A DNA stretch of 64,000 bases, taken from assembly GCA_034008185.1 (NCBI GenBank), contig CM067109.1:34504885-34568884 (forward strand), read 5' to 3'. A program made the translations under genes and the position numbers. Position 1 is the stretch's first letter. Each line of letters begins with the position of its first letter. The stretch is from Gorsachius magnificus (taxonomy: Eukaryota > Chordata > Aves > Pelecaniformes > Ardeidae). This document shows positions 1-11,226 of the stretch, one piece after another. The notes under the pieces are model-generated. The model was not told the DNA's origin. It searched no databases and saw only the letters and a program-made list of their open reading frames with translations.

Positions 1-3000
1 TACTTTAGACACCTACAGTAGTGCAGATACTGTGGATAAATATGACAATACTAATGAGATTATATGAAAAGCTGCATTACCCTCCCAGCCAATTGATAAC
101 CAGCTAATTTGTATTGTCAAGATGCTTGTAGGACTTGGTGCCATGTAATCTGTTTTCCTTTGGGAAATGTGTTTCATACAGTGTGATGCCAGATACAAAC
201 AAGTGACTGTGTCTGCCTGAAAATAATGCTGAAGACCAAGAGCTGCAGTATATTCATAGCACAATAACACGTGAATCCAATGAATCTTTAGGGATTTCAG
301 TAGAGGACTGGTCATTCTTTTCTAAGATGTTCAAAAGCAGGCAGCAGAATCTCCCTGTTAAATGCATTTCTATGCATTTTTGTGAAATGACATATTGTAA
401 AATAGAACAGTTGTTGTGCTTCTGCAATATCAAGGTTTGAATATAAATGTCTGCTGAGGTAATATGTACCGACTAGGTAGGATCTACCTATGCCTGTCAA
501 CAGTTCTTCATTATGATAAGACTGAAACAGTAGGATTGTGATCAGCAGGATGCTATTCTGACATTTCAAGCATTACACTGTGCCTTCTTTAACCAATAGC
601 AGCAGCAAATACCAGCCGGCCCTACTGGGGACTGTGCTTCAGTGACAAGACATAACTCTGGCCAGTGTTACTCAGTGGGGAAGGGCACAGCCCTACAGAA
701 TGCTAATAGTCTTTGATTCCCTTTTCTAAGCACTGACATGCCTGTTGGCAGATTCTGTATGGTAAAGCTTGACAGATGCCTTGATCCAAATTTTGTTAGC
801 CTTTTGAAAAATTTATTCATAAGATAAGCTAGTCACTAGAGTTTTGTCGTGGTGCCAGCTTCTGGGGCTTCATAGTGTGTCTCAGCACTATCAAGTGCCA
901 GAGCAAACCATCTAACACATGAGAGAAAATGCAAGCTATATATCTGATCATACGAATGATGCTTATTCTTAGGAGCCTGCAGGTTAACTTAGAGGTTGAA
1001 ATCTTTCTTTAAACTCTTCTTGGTTTATTTTGAATCATATTTGAGCAGTTTCAAAGCTCCAATGTGTATAACAGCTGAAGAACAGTAGAAAAGGACATAT
1101 TTTTGACTCTCTGGAAAACACTTTCATAAGCATTGTTCAGTGCCTAAAATCACACAATTGATGATAGACTGAGCTTTTTACTACTCATCAGGGCATCCTC
1201 AGAGGTGTAATAAAAACTATATTTGTAAAACCAGTATACAAGTAGCTACATGCTGTATATAGCTTTCCTGATTTCCTATAAAGCTTCCCTAGTTTTCCTG
1301 AATCATAGATGGACTCATTTGATGCAGTGAGCTTTTGCAGTACTCTTTTGCTGGGTCACTGACTTTCTGACTGTTTTTATTTCATTGAGTGGCATTATTG
1401 GTATCATTTGGGTTCACTCACTCTTTTACAATAGCAGCTGTTAACTACCATCAGTGACTTCATCAAAGGAAGTCTTTTTTTGGATGATGTGATGAATTAA
1501 TTCACTTTGAGTCAAGCCTGAATGACAGCTTGTAATTTGAGGGTGACTTAACAACCATTTCCACTTTATAATGATTCTATTAGAGCTGTGTAGTCATTCC
1601 GTATAAATTGGATTTGACTCTTCTCCAGAATTTCTCTATGTCTGATCTGTTTTTTTTGTCCTAAAACAAAAAAAACCCCAAATGGTAGTATCTCCACCAT
1701 GTTAAAGTTTTTCTGCTTTTGTTCAGAATTCCAAGAATTAGATAAGGATTAGAACTTTCAGCATTTTTTCAAACTTCTGTCTTTTGAGACCTCTAATGAC
1801 ATACTGTTCATTGTTTTCTGTCTTAAGTCTTCAGTACATGTGTTTTGCTGTTCCAGGCTAATACAAAAACAAGGGTAGCCTTTAACAGCTTTTATTTGTC
1901 CACATTTCTCCAGCCTGTTTCCTTTTCAGTACATTCCAGCTAGAAATAATTAACTGGAGAAGAAATCTGGGGTGTAAGAACTGTGAGAAGGAGTTGTAGA
2001 AATCAATCTCTCCAGAATGGCAGGAAGACAGAAAAAGCCAAGTGGAGAAATGAAAGACCAGAAATCTGCAACACCTGAAAAATGAATATGTACTGGGGAC
2101 AGAGCTGATCACAAGCCAGACCGTTTGATTTCCCCTTTCCTTTTGACAGTTTGGTCACTATCAGCAGTTGGGAGCCTTTGACTGTGCTGGCATCAAGCAG
2201 GACCAGACTACAGTTTTCCTGCCAAGGCACTGAATTTATGTAACAGAATAAGCATGGTGTGTGGACAAAAAGACTTCAGTCTCCCAAGTGATTAATTTAT
2301 AGTTCTGTCTGACCTCTCTGTCTGTGCTTTGGTAATTAAGAGTTTCTTTTCTTGCATTACCTTTCTTTCAGCAGTTTAAAGAAAGCTATTAGTTTGTGCT
2401 TGTTAACTTGGAACCCATATTGTTTAGCTGGACACATATTTTGTTATTTATCCGATTAACTTCTTTCTTGATGATCTGGCAGACTTTGCTGAATTTGTGA
2501 AACACAATCACATCTCAAAAGCTGCAATAACCTAACCAAGGAGCCTAAACTGACAAACTCAATATTCATTTTCATATTTCACACTTCAGTGTGAAAAGTG
2601 ACAAAACCTTCCTGTACCATCCTCATCATGTACACATGTGGAGAGTTGTGCAAGCTTTCCAAAAGAATAAGAAATTCTTCTGGCTGTTGCAGCAACTTGT
2701 AGTGTTTGGCTTACCATTTAATGCAAAAGAAAAAGAGGTCACAATGTTCATGTTCATATTTAATTGAAAATACTATGTAGTCAAAAAAAGAAATTTCCAT
2801 TGGTCTCAAGAGAGTCCCTAGTAAGTAGCTAGAATCATGTGAGGTGCTGGCTGACAGGTCATCTTTCAATCCCATAGGATCATACTCAGATGGCAGTAGT
2901 TAGAGCAGCCCCAAAAAGGTATTAAGAGAATCTGCATTGTGAGGTATCATGAGGCTGAAAGACAAGAAAGAGAACCTGTCCTATCAGGGACCATATTGGA

Positions 3001-3590
3001 AATATCTTCATTGCCTGATCTTCAGGTTTCTTCTTTCTACTTTTAGTGATAATAATATAGACTAGAAGATACAAGACAACAAATTATTAAAATTCCGGGC
3101 TTTAAAAATGATTGCTTATGATCTATTTGGTCTGTTTGAGTTTTACTGATGCACAACATTTTTTTTTTTCTTCTTTAGAAATGTTTTGTTTTAAATGGAA
3201 AAAAATCCTCACTGGCAACAGCTATCAGTAAGAAGTAGAAGTTCTTCTGGAAGGTCTTTTCTTTAGCTGCAGTTAAATGAGAATGACTTAAGGCATAGGA
3301 ACTTCCTCTCCCCTGTAATCACCTCAGCAATTGTGCAGGTGTAAGCTTTTGTGAGGCTCACTGACATGATCTGCATTAACAGTAATCTCTTCTCTTTTTT
3401 TGTGTTTTGCGGTACATATTTTACCCAGATAATTTTAATGACACAGCAGAATATATTATTTTATAGCCAAACTCAGGGACTGGTGAAGTGAAGCTCTGGT
3501 GAATTGGGAGGAAATTTCTTGAACTGGCTTTGCTGTTAAAACTTGCATCCCTTGAAAATACAGTCTCCCTGACTCTTCATTATACTTTCA
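1..3590. other. AT-rich unique non-coding sequence
   Basis: No gene, RNA or mobile element could be recognised here. Reading frames are short, lack protein-like composition and have no recognisable motif. Poly-T and poly-A runs occur (near 1650-1680 and 3160). It is either intergenic or intronic; nothing in the sequence decides which. Confidence 0.6.
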
Positions 3591-3599
3591 TTCCTGTCT

Positions 3600-4565
3600 G
3601 TTAAGGGATGTTATGAGCAGCCACCTCCTCCAGCAGCCCTGGCCTAGGACTCCCTCCTGCCTAGCTGCTAAAGCCCAGGCCGGTGTGCTATGCAGACCCA
3701 GACATGCACACACATGCACAGAAAAACATGCATGCACACCCAAACACAAACATGCGGACATGCACACAGAGGACAGAGACACGGCCAGTCACGCACGCTG
3801 CCACAGAGGAGGCGCAGCCTCCGGCCGCAGCCCCGTAGAGGGCTCACACAAACACAAGGGCGGACAGCCCGGCACCCTCCTCCTCCTGGGCTGGCAGAGG
3901 CAGAAGGTCGCTCGTGCAGCACACACGGGGCACTCTCCAGGTTCAGAAGCACATGAACGTTCATGGATCCCCTGAGTACCAGCACAGCCCCTCTGCCTTC
4001 CTGACACCCCTACCCCAGGCCTAGTCCCCTTTGCATGCCCTACAGGTCCCCAACCCACTGACTGGTCCAGCTTGAAGTTTGCTGGTGATTGCATTCACAC
4101 ATCCCAAGCATACCAGATTTGGGGAGGATACAGACATTCACCCCCCTCCAGCTACCAACACTGAGCCCCTTACTCATGCCATTTCCCCCCAGTAGTTGTT
4201 TTTTGGGACACACACTGTTCCCACCCCATGGCTAACTCCAGTTGCTCACACTGAGACGCCCCATTTGCTTTGGCAAAGGCCAGGGGAGCTCATACCTCCA
4301 GTCTAACTCCAGAATTTGCCACCCAGTCCACTCATGCTGGTTCTCCCAGCAGCTGGAACACATTAGCAGTTCAAGAGACAATTACAAACTCATTTTAGAC
4401 CAAAGCTTTAGACAGTTTATTAAAAAACCTGTCCCCTCCCAGCTTCTTATACATCTGGCAGAGCATGGGAACCAGGACAAGTGAAGTGAGCCTTGCAGTA
4501 TTTTCTTCTCTGGCTTGTATGAGCTGTCCACTCCAAAACCTTACCTCACTCTTTGGGAAAAACTA
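3600..4565 (-). mobile_element. Candidate LTR-type repeat (minus strand), G-rich on the minus strand
   Basis: This kilobase is much richer in C on the + strand than its surroundings. On the minus strand it shows a TATA-like GTATAA (4447-4452) about 30 bp before AATAAA (4416-4421), a spacing seen in LTRs with a short R region. A long G-rich stretch follows, in which CTGGAGTTAG-type motifs recur about every 80 bp. A CA/CATG-rich simple stretch lies at 3700-3775. No terminal TG...CA ends or target duplication were found. The 5' edge in minus orientation abuts the CR1 that starts near 4598. An LTR or another avian repeat is an inference from signal order and composition. The frames within it look like chance ORFs. 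Confidence 0.35.
3700..3775. repeat. Cryptic CA/CATG-rich simple repeat
   Basis: Alternating purine-pyrimidine sequence with many interrupted CACA and CATGCA words. It is not a clean microsatellite. Confidence 0.6.
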
Positions 4566-4597
4566 CTTTTTCTCTATCCATGCAGAGTAGGAACAGG

Positions 4598-5840
4598 GGA
4601 TCAGGCCCAGCCAGAATGGGTTCATGAAAGGCAGGTCCTGCCTCACCAACCTGATCTCCTTCTATGACCAGGTGACCAGCTTATTGGATGAGGGAAAGGC
4701 TGTGGATGTTGTCCACCTGGATTTAGCAAAGCCTTTGACATTCTCCTAGAGAAGCTGGTTTTTCATGGCTTAGACAGGCACACTCTTCGTTGGGTAATAA
4801 ACTGGCTGGATTGACAAGCCCAGAGAGTTGAGATCAACAGAGTTAAATCCAGTTGACAACTGGTCACAAGCGATGCTCCCTAGGGCTCAGTTTTGGGGTC
4901 AGTTCTGTTTAATATCTTTATCAATGACCTGGATGAGGCGATTGAGTGCACCCTCAGTAAATTTGCTGATGATGCCAAGTTGGGCAGGAGTCTTGATCTG
5001 CTTGAGGGGAGGAGGGTTCTGCAGAGGGATCTGGACAGGCTGGATCAATGGGCCAAGGCCAGTTTTGTGAGGTTTAACAAGGCCGAGTGCCAGGTCCTGC
5101 ACTTTGGTCAAAACAACCCCATGCAACGTTACAGGCTTGGGAAAGAGTGGCTGCAGAGCTGCCTGGCAGAAAAAAATGTGGGGATATTGGTTGACAGCCA
5201 GCTGAATACGAGCCAGCAGTGTGCCCAGGTGGCCAAGAAGGCCAGTGGCATCCTGGCTTCTACCAGAAATACTGTGGCCAGCAGGAGTAGGGAAGTGATC
5301 GTGCCCCTGTACTTGGCACTGGTGAGGCCACACCTCGAATACTGTGTTCAGTTTTGGGCCCCTCACTACAAGAAAGATGTTGCGTTGCTGGAAAGTGTCC
5401 AGATGAGAGCAACAAAGCTGGTGAGGGGTCTGGAGCCCAAGTCTTCTGAGGAGCATCTGAGGGAACTGGGGTTGTTTAGCCTGGAGAAGAGGAGGCTGAG
5501 GGGAGACCTTATTGCCTGCCTGAAAGGAGGCTGTGGTGAGGTGGGTGTTGGTCTGTTCACCCAGGTAACGGGTGATAGGATGAGGGGAAATGGCCTCAAA
5601 TTGTGTCACGGGAGGTTTAGGTTGGACATTAGGAAAAATTGTTTCACCAAAAGGGTTGTCAAGTATTGGAATGAGCTGCCCAGGGAAGTGGTCGAGTCCC
5701 CATCGCTGGAGGTGTTTAAAAGACGGGCAGAGGAGGTGCTTAGGGACATGGTCTAGTGTCGGAATGGCAGTGTTAAGTTAATGGTTGGACTTGATGATCT
5801 TTTCCAACCTAAACGTTTCTATGGTTTTATGATTCTATGA
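4598..5840 (+). mobile_element. CR1 LINE, 5'-truncated, reverse transcriptase part plus 3' end
   Basis: CR1 is a non-LTR retrotransposon that copies itself by target-primed reverse transcription and normally arrives 5'-truncated. The longest open stretch (4893-5756, 287 codons to a TAG) begins in the palm domain and carries the catalytic box as FADD (residues 24-27, within [10 protein letters not shown]), followed by thumb and C-terminal blocks such as [18 protein letters not shown] and [14 protein letters not shown]. Upstream (4610-4890) further reverse transcriptase sequence is recognisable in other frames, so frameshifts have accumulated. The copy ends with the usual tail, TTGGACTTGATGATCTTTTCC and then ATTCTATGA at 5840. 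ORF1, the endonuclease and the N-terminal half of the reverse transcriptase are absent. The frame starts on a TTG-type codon, not a true start. It is a dead copy. Confidence 0.93.
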
Positions 5841-5841
5841 T

Positions 5842-8800
5842 CTGATACTGTGAAGACACCTATATGTTTTCAGTTCATTTTTGGGTTGTGCTCACAGCAG
5901 TACTATTTTTAAAAAGATTGTGATTAATGTTTCGCTATGGGACTGAAGAACCTTTATCCAGAGATTAAAGTGACGTTGAGGGGGGTACTTATGTTTGACC
6001 ATTTTTTTGTGGTGTCCACCTAGGATCCCTAGGTATCTGGCTATTGCATGAGATGTTTTCCACTGTATCCAGCTAGAGTTTCAAGCCAAGCTTCCCTGGC
6101 ATTTGATCCTAGCTGTCACATTGCTCAGCACCAGAGAATCACCCCATGGTAATGCCAAATGTCTCAAACCCTTGTGCCTTACCTGCATTTTGCATACATC
6201 ACACCAGTGAGTTGAACCTAACTGTCTGGAAGCAAAATATCTTACTAAAAAAAACCCTTTTGAACTTCTGGTTTTAAGCCAGCAGCTGTGTAGTGAGATT
6301 TGTTTAGGTTCACCAACTGTTCATTGAGTTATAGTAACACACAGTGCCTCACAAACAAATAAAAAGAGAAATGTAGAATGTGTTTCAAATATAGTATGGT
6401 CCTAATACTACTTATTTCAAAATCTCTAAGGAACTTGATTCTGTTTTTTTAGATGTTATTGTTAAATATAACAAACAGACACAACAACGGGGTTTAGCTC
6501 ATTAAAAGAAGACCAGTTTTCATAGCTACTGAGGATCGTTTGAGGAAATTAATATATACTGTCTTTTGATAGTCTGCATCCCACTGTCAGAAAGAAAGGC
6601 AAGTTACAGTTTTAAAAAGGTATGTCTCCCCTTGTCACAGTGAAAGCAAACTGTAGCAGAAGTGTTAGTGTCTACAGAAGAGCAATAAATTTTGATTCTG
6701 AGATGGCCACTTCCTTCAGGATGACTTAGAAAAGCAGGGGTAGAGAAGTGAAACATAGGATAACATTTTGAGTGTTGGAAACAAAATTCAACCTAGACAT
6801 CCAACTTAAAATTATCTTAGAGGAATAATTTCCTGAAATAAGTAACAATAGACAGCTTTGAAAAGGATAAGTTTTCTCTAACTAGTTTTGTCCTGTGTAT
6901 AAAGCAGCAGTAAGGAGGAGAGAAATTCATGCCCTACTGAACATATTTGGTATCTGATAGTAACTTTTTTTTCCCCCCATTTTTGAAGATTCACATTATT
7001 AAATAAATACAAGTAAAATGGGCTTTGCTAGTTGTAGTAAGTAAATGCTTGCAGTAATGCAGAATGTGATTTAAAAAAAAAATCAAGGTTTGGATGTACA
7101 ATTCAAATAATTCTTATTTACTCCTTTATTGGCAAAACCAAGATGAATGTATGTTAATGCCTCTATAAACCACTCCTGTAATGTGCAGTGCTGACCATAT
7201 GCTGTTGCCAAAAAATGATAAATCTCTCAGTTTTCAGCTGAGGAGGCTCACAGTGAGTTTGCTGCTTACTAAGAAAGTGCTAACTTGCTTCTCCAGCAGG
7301 AAGATGAAACACAGCTATGCAGGTTGTCAAAGGTGCTACACAGCTATGAATTTTGTAGCAAAAAGAAATGAAGTAGAGGGAAAAGAGGCAAATTGCTGGT
7401 GCTGGTTGTTTCTTTCACATTTTAGGTGTGATTCAAAGCTTAAGCGAATAGTAAACACCTTGTTGACTTCAGTGAAATTCGATCCAGCCTATGGACTCCA
7501 GTATTGCAGATATCACATGAAGCTGTGGAAATTCAGGGTTAACACTTTCAATGGACTGTTTCATGGGCCATTAGAAGCAAATTAAAAGGGTTAATTCTCC
7601 ATGAAATAGATTAAGCTTCATGATGGTATTGGTTGTGCTAATATGTAGGAAGATTGACTACTTAAGTAAGCTTGTTAATTACTATATTTTTTATATATTG
7701 TTAATTTTTTAGAACATATTATGTGCAAAGTAATAAAAGAGAAACTTTTTCACAAATGTCTTGCCCGAAATGGCTTTATTTAAAGCTTCTAAATGACATG
7801 TGGTTGAATAGTAAGACAAAAAAGCTGATATTCCACCATTATTTTTATGCCTTGAAAAATAAAATAAAAATATTTGCATGCTGTGAAATACAGCACAAGA
7901 ACCACATTTTTGAATGAAGTGACAAAACTTAACTTATGACCAAAATAAATACCACAGTGCTCAGTTGTACTGAAAATGAAGTAGAAGATGGTATCTTTAA
8001 AGTCAGTTAGAATACCATCTCTGAGCATAGAAAGTAGATGTCAGTACGTGGGCCAGTCCTGATTCCTCTGAGAAAAAAAGGCAGAGAGGATAAACAATAC
8101 TTTTTCATTTCTATGGCCCAAGGTGCTTAGATAGCTGCATAAAACCTTGCTCTTCAGGTATGATAGTGAAAATTTTCCTTTGGAAGGTCTAAGCCCCACC
8201 TCCAATTGCTATTCCTCAGTTCTCTGTTTTAAGGAAAATTTATTTTCAATATAAGTAATTTTCAGGATTATCTGTGCTTCTTTTACTCTCCTCAGTCCAG
8301 GATAAACAAAAGCACATTGATATACAGAACAGACCCTGTGTTTGTGTAATTCTGGCTGAGAACACACACCCAGTTTGTGATGCGTTAAGGGCTTCTTTTG
8401 CCCACAGAGTCCCATGATTTGTAAGACAGAGTATTACCTGGAAAATTTTTGGAGATAAAATAATAAGAACAAGACACAGCTGTTTTAATTTTCTTTCTTT
8501 TTAGTTCTCCCACATATTTTTTTTTTCAGTCTTTAGGAGATTTATTATGTGGAAAAAGCTGGTATTTTCCATCTTTGTCACCATCTTACAGGAGACTCGT
8601 GCAAAAACAAAGGCAGGAGAAATTAAGAGAAGATAGCATTAATTAACTGAATTTTACCTTAAGATAGTTACCCGAGTCACTGAAGTAACTTCTGCTCTTG
8701 AGATACCACAGTTACATAGTCAGGGCTGGAAGGTGTCTGCTTACAATTGACTATATTCTTCCATGGTTAAAGATTTTATACTTGGGAATACAGATTTATG

Positions 8801-10970
8801 CAACCACCCTGTGGTCTTTATTTTATAAATTTTTTGTTTGTTGATTTGTTTTTGCTGCACAGGTGTTCAACTTTTCCAGTTGTATTCCTTCGTACATTAG
8901 AACAATTTGCCACAAAACGAGTGTAAGGAGACGTACTTCTCAGTATGAATTTACTAAAATAGGAAGTTTGGTGGTCATTACTACCTGGAGTTCAGTACTT
9001 TGGGGTGAGTGAGAGGTACATGCTCTTCTTTTCTTATTTTGTTTAAGATGCAATACATATTCTGAAAAACAGCTATCGGGTGCCTTTATGACAGGTGAGA
9101 CAGAAAGTGATAAGAAGGCAGGGAGGATCAGAAGGTTTATTTATTTATTTATTTGTGTTTGCGTGCTTGTGTACAAAAATACTCAATGTGAACCTCAGTA
9201 CTATCATTGTCATCTTCCATTTCAAGAGAAGGGTCAATGCTTGTGTTTTGGTTTTTTTATATCACTACTATTTGACAACATACATGTTAAATACATAGCA
9301 CATCCAAAATCAGGAAAAAAGGAATCAGGCCAATGAATACTTTCTTCTCCTAAACCAAAAGTAAAATGCAGGCATTTATGTTCCTACATAGCAGCTGAGA
9401 GAAAAAAGTTACATCTAGAAGGTGTTCAGTAAATGCAGTGATAAGCACATTAAAAACATACCATACAGAACAGAGTAGACTAGGCACCATGTCTACCTGT
9501 TGCATACCTGAAACAGGACTACACAGAGAAGTCTTTGATTGAGTTCCTCAGTGTGCGTGCTTATAGAGCTGTATGAAAAAACATTTTACTCTGGAGAAAT
9601 AATTGCAACAAAACTTGCACTGGCTGAATGGCTTCTTAATTTTCTGTACTGTTCTATTCTGAAAAGAAGGAACACTCAAGAGAGGATAAATTACTGTATC
9701 AGAAAAGCAGAGGAGAAGGGCCGGTATCTGGGTAATATCTGTTTGCTGCCTCCTCCTTTAAATATTTAATTTTGGCAACCAGTTATGGGCTAAGCTTCTC
9801 TCAAAATGCCTTCTTCTACCTAGCTTTTTCACTGGAGAGGCAGCTCTCTGTAGAGCCAGACTCTCCCTAAAGGTCTGGTTTATGTTCATGGCAGGACAAT
9901 TGGGGGGAACTTCCTTTCATTACAATCCTACAAGCAAAATACATTGCCACTGTATTCATCATCTTTATTAATGATGTTTCCATTTTTATAGCCTGAAATA
10001 TTTGTGGATGGCTAAAGAATATTCTAGAGGTTATCAGCTTCACAAAATCCAGAACAGTAAGCATTTTCCATGTATGTGATTTGTGGAATATTCTAAATAT
10101 GTGGGAGTAGCTCATAAAAATGTTCTTGAACAAAAGCAATAGCCCTGCCACTGTTACATTTGTATTTGAATCACAATATAAGCACAGTTTGGGAAGAAGA
10201 ATGAGTTTACACTAACTCTGAGATGCCAGCACTCTAAGACATAGTTAAAAGAAGCAAGATCTTGGAAATGTTCTTTGTCAAGTTGTTAAGGATCATTCTT
10301 GTATTGTCTATTGCTGAATATTAGGGCACAATTCCTATCCAATAAGCATAAACCAAAAGCTCTTCTTGAAAGAAGTAGAAGTCTGAGAGGCACGTTATTG
10401 TGAAGTCTCACACTCACTACAGCACTATGACCTAGTAAGGAGGAAAAGTTAGACTTGTGGGAAGAGCATAATTGAATAGAGCAAACACATACACAGATTG
10501 AATCAAGGTTTTGAGAATTTCAGATCAGTATGTTTTAAGGGAATTTAGGAACAGAGCAGTATTCTTTATTCAGTATTTAAGTTGATGTGAAACCATTGTA
10601 AATGCCACCTGGAGAATGTATTAGCATCTAGCAACCTGAAGAAATGAATAAATACTAGAAGACATCCAAAATAAAGGTGTTAAAGAATAGCTCAAAAATT
10701 TAATGGTTTTGATACCAGATGTACTTTGTAAATAATAATAGATACATTTAATAAGGCGAATGTTGGCATTCCTGGAACAAAGACATGCTGGAGCAAGTAG
10801 GCCTGAAGAGGACACATAATCAAGATGTTTTGAAAACATCCAAAACTTGGCAAGGAAACCCAAGATCCATGTATCTTCAGCTGAACTGCCCTCATTAAGA
10901 GCGTCACTAAGAATGGCACTCCCAAGTCAAAGGACCCTTGCCCAGGTCAAGACCCTTCCTTACAGAGCAT
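5842..10970. other. AT-rich non-coding sequence
   Basis: No gene or recognisable mobile element was seen. The longest frame (7181-7585, 134 codons) has no recognised motif and ordinary AT-rich intergenic composition. A short (TTTA)n run lies at 9136-9154. Confidence 0.55.
9136..9154. repeat. (TTTA)n microsatellite
   Basis: About four and a half tandem TTTA units, read directly. Confidence 0.85.
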
Positions 10971-10971
10971 G

Positions 10972-11226
10972 TGTTGTATAAAGGAAAGACGCTGTAGCTT
11001 TAAATGAATGTGAGGCTTGCAAGAACCAATAAGAAACAAATGTGGTTAGGTATGATTGTGAAATAACTGGTAACCAGTGCTCTGAGTGTATAAAAAGCTG
11101 CTGAGTGACGACCAAGGTGTGCTAGATTTGTGGAGCTACCATTTAACACCCATCCCTGCAGAGATTAAATAAATAAGCAACGTCTCTCCTGAGTGTGTGA
11201 CAATTGACTTATTGCACACCAGTACA
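10972..11226 (+). mobile_element. Candidate solo LTR of an endogenous retrovirus-like element
   Basis: The segment opens TGTTGTATAAAGG and closes GCACACCAGTACA, so it has TGT...ACA ends. Between them promoter and RNA-end signals occur in LTR order: CCAAT at 11026-11030, a TATA box (GTATAAAAAGC) at 11088-11098, and overlapping ATTAAA/AATAAA polyadenylation signals at 11164-11175, about 75 bp after the TATA box. A U5-like tail of about 50 bp follows. No matching second LTR and no gag or pol sequence were found within the window, so it would be a solo LTR. I could not find a convincing target duplication, so the exact ends may be off by tens of bases. An unrelated promoter-like single-copy sequence is the alternative. 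Confidence 0.6.

Noticed and set aside
3613..4094. Cys/His-rich frames on both strands near 3.6-4.1 kb
   Set aside because: The Cys/His/Thr pattern comes from CA/CATG simple sequence and is not a zinc-binding motif.
4899..5609. 236-codon minus-strand frame
   Set aside because: Antisense shadow of the CR1 reverse transcriptase frame on the + strand.
7181..7585. 134-codon + strand frame
   Set aside because: It has no recognisable domain and no supporting splice signals or polyadenylation context, and its composition is that of intergenic sequence.
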